Below, piece by piece: positions 32,929 to 34,649 of a stretch of DNA of 34,649 nt (the first letter of the stretch is position 1; each line of letters begins with the position of its first letter). Source of the stretch: Lachnospiraceae bacterium (GTDB taxonomy: Bacteria > Bacillota > Clostridia > Lachnospirales > Lachnospiraceae); the NCBI GenBank assembly GCA_022510615.1, contig JAFLTC010000019.1, positions 1 through 34,649 on the forward strand, read 5' to 3'. The position numbers and the translations under genes were made by a program. The notes below the pieces were generated by a model. The model saw nothing but the letters and a program-made list of their open reading frames with translations, had not been told where the DNA came from and made no database searches.

Positions 32929-34359
32929 ATGGCTGACAGTACACAAAACTTATTTAGGGACAATGAAAAACATGCTAATAATTATGCGGCATACTGTTTA
33001 AGATGTGCGGCAGTACTTTCTGCTTTGATGTGGATATTAAATATACTGGGTTTTTTCATTGTGGATAAGGTTATGATGAATATTATCATGCCGGTGGGCA
33101 TCCTGTTTTTTTTGCTGCCTACGCTCTTTATCCGGATTTTGGGAGCAGAACGGAAGTTTCAAAAATATCTGATTATGCTCTGTTTCATATTAGGTATCGG
33201 TTGTATGGCAGGGATTTTGACCTTGCAGATGATTCTTGCATGGGCATGTCCCCTTGTACTGTCCTGTCACTGTTATTCTCCGCGTTTTACACGGTATACT
33301 CTTGTAGCAGTGATATTGTGTATGCTATGTTCCTTTTACATAGGCTTGTTTTATGGTGTATGGGATGCTAACATGATGAGAAGCAGTGAGGTAATTAACG
33401 GTGCCGCATTACGAGCAGAATATATAAGAGAACAGGCAGCGGCAGGAGATAATATTATTCTTCGTACTTTCAATTTTTACTATATGCCCCGTGTGGTCAT
33501 ACTGGTGGTTGCATATCTGATTAGTGCCACACTTTCCAAGCGCACTCATGGATTGCTGAAAAGACAGGATAAAGTTAACCGGGAGAAAGAACGTATCAGC
33601 ACGGAGCTTTCTGTTGCGACACAGATACAGGCGGATATGCTGCCCAGTATTTTTCCGGCTTTTCCGGAACGTTCGGAATTTGATATATACGCCACCATGA
33701 ATCCGGCGAAAGAGGTCGGCGGTGACTTTTATGATTTCTTTATGGTAGATCAAAGACACCTTGCCATTGTGATGGCAGATGTGTCTGGTAAGGGTGTTCC
33801 AGCCGCGCTGTTTATGGTAATTGGAAAAACGCTAATCAAGGACCATACAAAACCCGACAGAGATTTGGGAGAGGTGTTTACCGAAGTCAACAAGCTTTTG
33901 TGCGAGTCTAATAGCGAGAACTTGTTTATTACTGCCTTTGAAGGGGTACTGGATCTTGTGACCGGTGAGTTTCGCTATGTAAATGCGGGTCATGAAATAC
34001 CTTATATCTGTAAAAAGGGTGGTGTGTATGAACCCCATAAAATACCGGCTGCTTTTGTTCTTGCCGGTATGGAGGAAATGCATTATACAAGCGGTACCAT
34101 GCAGCTTGAGCCAGGTGATAAGGTTTTCCAGTATACCGATGGTGTAACAGAAGCCACAAACAAAGATAATGAGCTTTACGGAATGAAGAGACTGACCGGA
34201 ATACTCGGGGAAAATTCTGCAAAATCTCCTGCAGAACTGTTATTTGCCGTGAAAGAGGATCTGAATCATTTTGTGGGAGAGGCACCGCAGTTTGATGATA
34301 TTACGATGCTTTGTGTAGAATACCGGGCAGCCATGACGGAGAGTGAAGACATAAAATAA
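32929..34359 (+). CDS. Membrane-bound PP2C phosphatase, SpoIIE/RsbU type
   Basis: A 476-residue protein with an N-terminal membrane domain of about six hydrophobic segments (roughly residues 25-210) and a short coiled linker (KRQDKVNREKERISTEL). It ends in a SpoIIE-type PP2C domain (about 225-468). Metal and catalytic motifs are complete: EVGGD266FYD, MAD284VSGKGVPAAL, VNAGHE, QYTDGVTEATN and QFD456-D457ITM. Such enzymes usually dephosphorylate an anti-sigma factor antagonist in partner-switching cascades. No antagonist or anti-sigma gene is visible here. GAGGGG lies before the ATG. The membrane domain may sense a signal, and the PocR-type neighbour could act on it. Confidence 0.9.
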   Translation: MADSTQNLFRDNEKHANNYAAYCLRCAAVLSALMWILNILGFFIVDKVMMNIIMPVGILFFLLPTLFIRILGAERKFQKYLIMLCFILGIGCMAGILTLQMILAWACPLVLSCHCYSPRFTRYTLVAVILCMLCSFYIGLFYGVWDANMMRSSEVINGAALRAEYIREQAAAGDNIILRTFNFYYMPRVVILVVAYLISATLSKRTHGLLKRQDKVNREKERISTELSVATQIQADMLPSIFPAFPERSEFDIYATMNPAKEVGGDFYDFFMVDQRHLAIVMADVSGKGVPAALFMVIGKTLIKDHTKPDRDLGEVFTEVNKLLCESNSENLFITAFEGVLDLVTGEFRYVNAGHEIPYICKKGGVYEPHKIPAAFVLAGMEEMHYTSGTMQLEPGDKVFQYTDGVTEATNKDNELYGMKRLTGILGENSAKSPAELLFAVKEDLNHFVGEAPQFDDITMLCVEYRAAMTESEDIK

Positions 34360-34370
34360 AAACATATTCC

Positions 34371-34399
34371 TTGTATTTTTCTGTACAGCTAATTATAAT
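34371..34399 (+). promoter_or_regulatory. Promoter of the structured RNA near the right end
   Basis: TTGTAT (34371-34376), spacer of 17, TATAAT (34394-34399). The -10 is perfect; the -35 matches 3/6. The start is expected near 34406, just ahead of the first paired base of the RNA. Confidence 0.6.
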
Positions 34400-34405
34400 G
34401 ATTAT

Positions 34406-34516
34406 ATAGGTATCAGTTCTTTGCAGGAGCATCCAGGCAAGTTTCTGGGTGTTGTTCGTGTCCAGTTCCGACTAACATGAATGCGCTGTGAACACGGAAC
34501 AGCTGGTACCTTTTTT
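34406..34516 (+). ncRNA. Candidate small structured RNA with built-in terminator
   Basis: About 110 bases can fold as a three-way junction. P1: 34408-34416 with 34503-34511 (9 bp, one G-U), running into a T6 run (34511-34516). P2: 34430-34436 with 34445-34451 (7 bp, one G-U, 8-base loop). P3: 34454-34461 with 34492-34500 (8 bp, one bulged G). A promoter lies just upstream, and the next gene faces it from the other strand, so it is not an mRNA leader for a visible gene. I do not recognise it as tRNA, 6S RNA, SRP RNA, a T-box or a known riboswitch class. The fold was done by eye. Confidence 0.5.
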
Positions 34517-34538
34517 ATGGGGTGGAACAGTATAAAAG

Positions 34539-34649
34539 TTATCGGTATTGATTCTGCATTAATTTCACAAGTTCTTTCACAATTTCTCTGGTATCATCTT
34601 TGTGAGTGCAAAGCACGCAGGAGATGGTATCCTCACAGTCAAATGGTGT
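34539..34649 (-). CDS. Unidentified protein, C-terminal 36 residues (5' part outside window)
   Basis: The minus strand is open from the right edge to a TAA at 34541-34539. The readable end is TPFDCEDTISCVLCTHKDDT followed by a lysine-rich, probably helical tail ending in LMQNQYR. The three cysteines are notable. The fragment is too short for me to name a family. It is convergent with the structured RNA, with 22 bases between its stop and the RNA's T-run. Confidence 0.55.
   Translation of the reverse strand, partial: TPFDCEDTISCVLCTHKDDTREIVKELVKLMQNQYR

Noticed and set aside
34503-34511. TGGTACC near a T-run, resembling a T-box antiterminator element
   Set aside because: The full T-box consensus, specifier loop and other leader elements are missing, and no tRNA synthetase or amino acid gene follows on this strand.

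Overview
The window looks like chromosomal DNA from a spore-forming, low-GC Gram-positive anaerobe of the class Clostridia, most likely a Lachnospiraceae-type gut bacterium. Evidence: the sporulation pair gpr-spoIIP, a lysine riboswitch ahead of dapA, the Firmicutes gene order prpC-prkC-rsgA-rpe, strong GGAGG ribosome binding sites with frequent TTG and GTG starts, and sigma-A promoters of the TTGACA/TATAAT type. The assignment is by gene content and style only, not by a marker gene. I see no tRNA, rRNA, CRISPR array, insertion sequence or prophage.

Layout. 1-1039: the 3' end of guaB and a membrane-anchored amidase. 1034-1897 (minus): dCMP deaminase and rpsT. 2107-4224: gpr and spoIIP. 4252-6693: a small regulatory island with two divergent XRE regulators, a LytTR protein with a degenerate receiver, and a histidine phosphatase, with related palindromes on either side of the XRE-LytTR pair. 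6784-10434: a class V aminotransferase and cobalamin-dependent methionine synthase. 10481-13387: two family 2 glycosyltransferases and an LCP ligase, a wall-polysaccharide block. 13466-15077: ilvN and ilvC. 15172-17371: a HAD phosphatase, a two-OB SSB-like protein and a short corrinoid adenosyltransferase. 17405-19345: lysine riboswitch, dapA, dapB. 19385-31933: a long, tightly packed housekeeping run (murF, priA, def, fmt, a membrane zinc peptidase, rsmB, rlmN, prpC, prkC, rsgA, rpe). 31939-34359: a PocR/chemoreceptor-tip protein and a membrane-bound SpoIIE/RsbU-type phosphatase. 34371-34516: an apparently free-standing structured RNA with its own promoter and terminator. 34539-34649: the 3' end of an unidentified minus-strand gene.

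How the parts fit. DapA and DapB make diaminopimelate precursors under lysine control. MurF acts downstream in the same wall pathway. PrkC/PrpC is the wall-sensing kinase/phosphatase pair, and the glycosyltransferase/LCP block builds and anchors a wall polymer. MetH uses cobalamin, which the CobO-like enzyme may help process.

Least explained parts: (a) the XRE/LytTR island with its flanking palindromes and an 18-base motif shared with the gpr promoter region; (b) the PocR-chemoreceptor tip protein beside the PP2C phosphatase; (c) the three-way-junction RNA near the right end. These are the best candidates for something undescribed.
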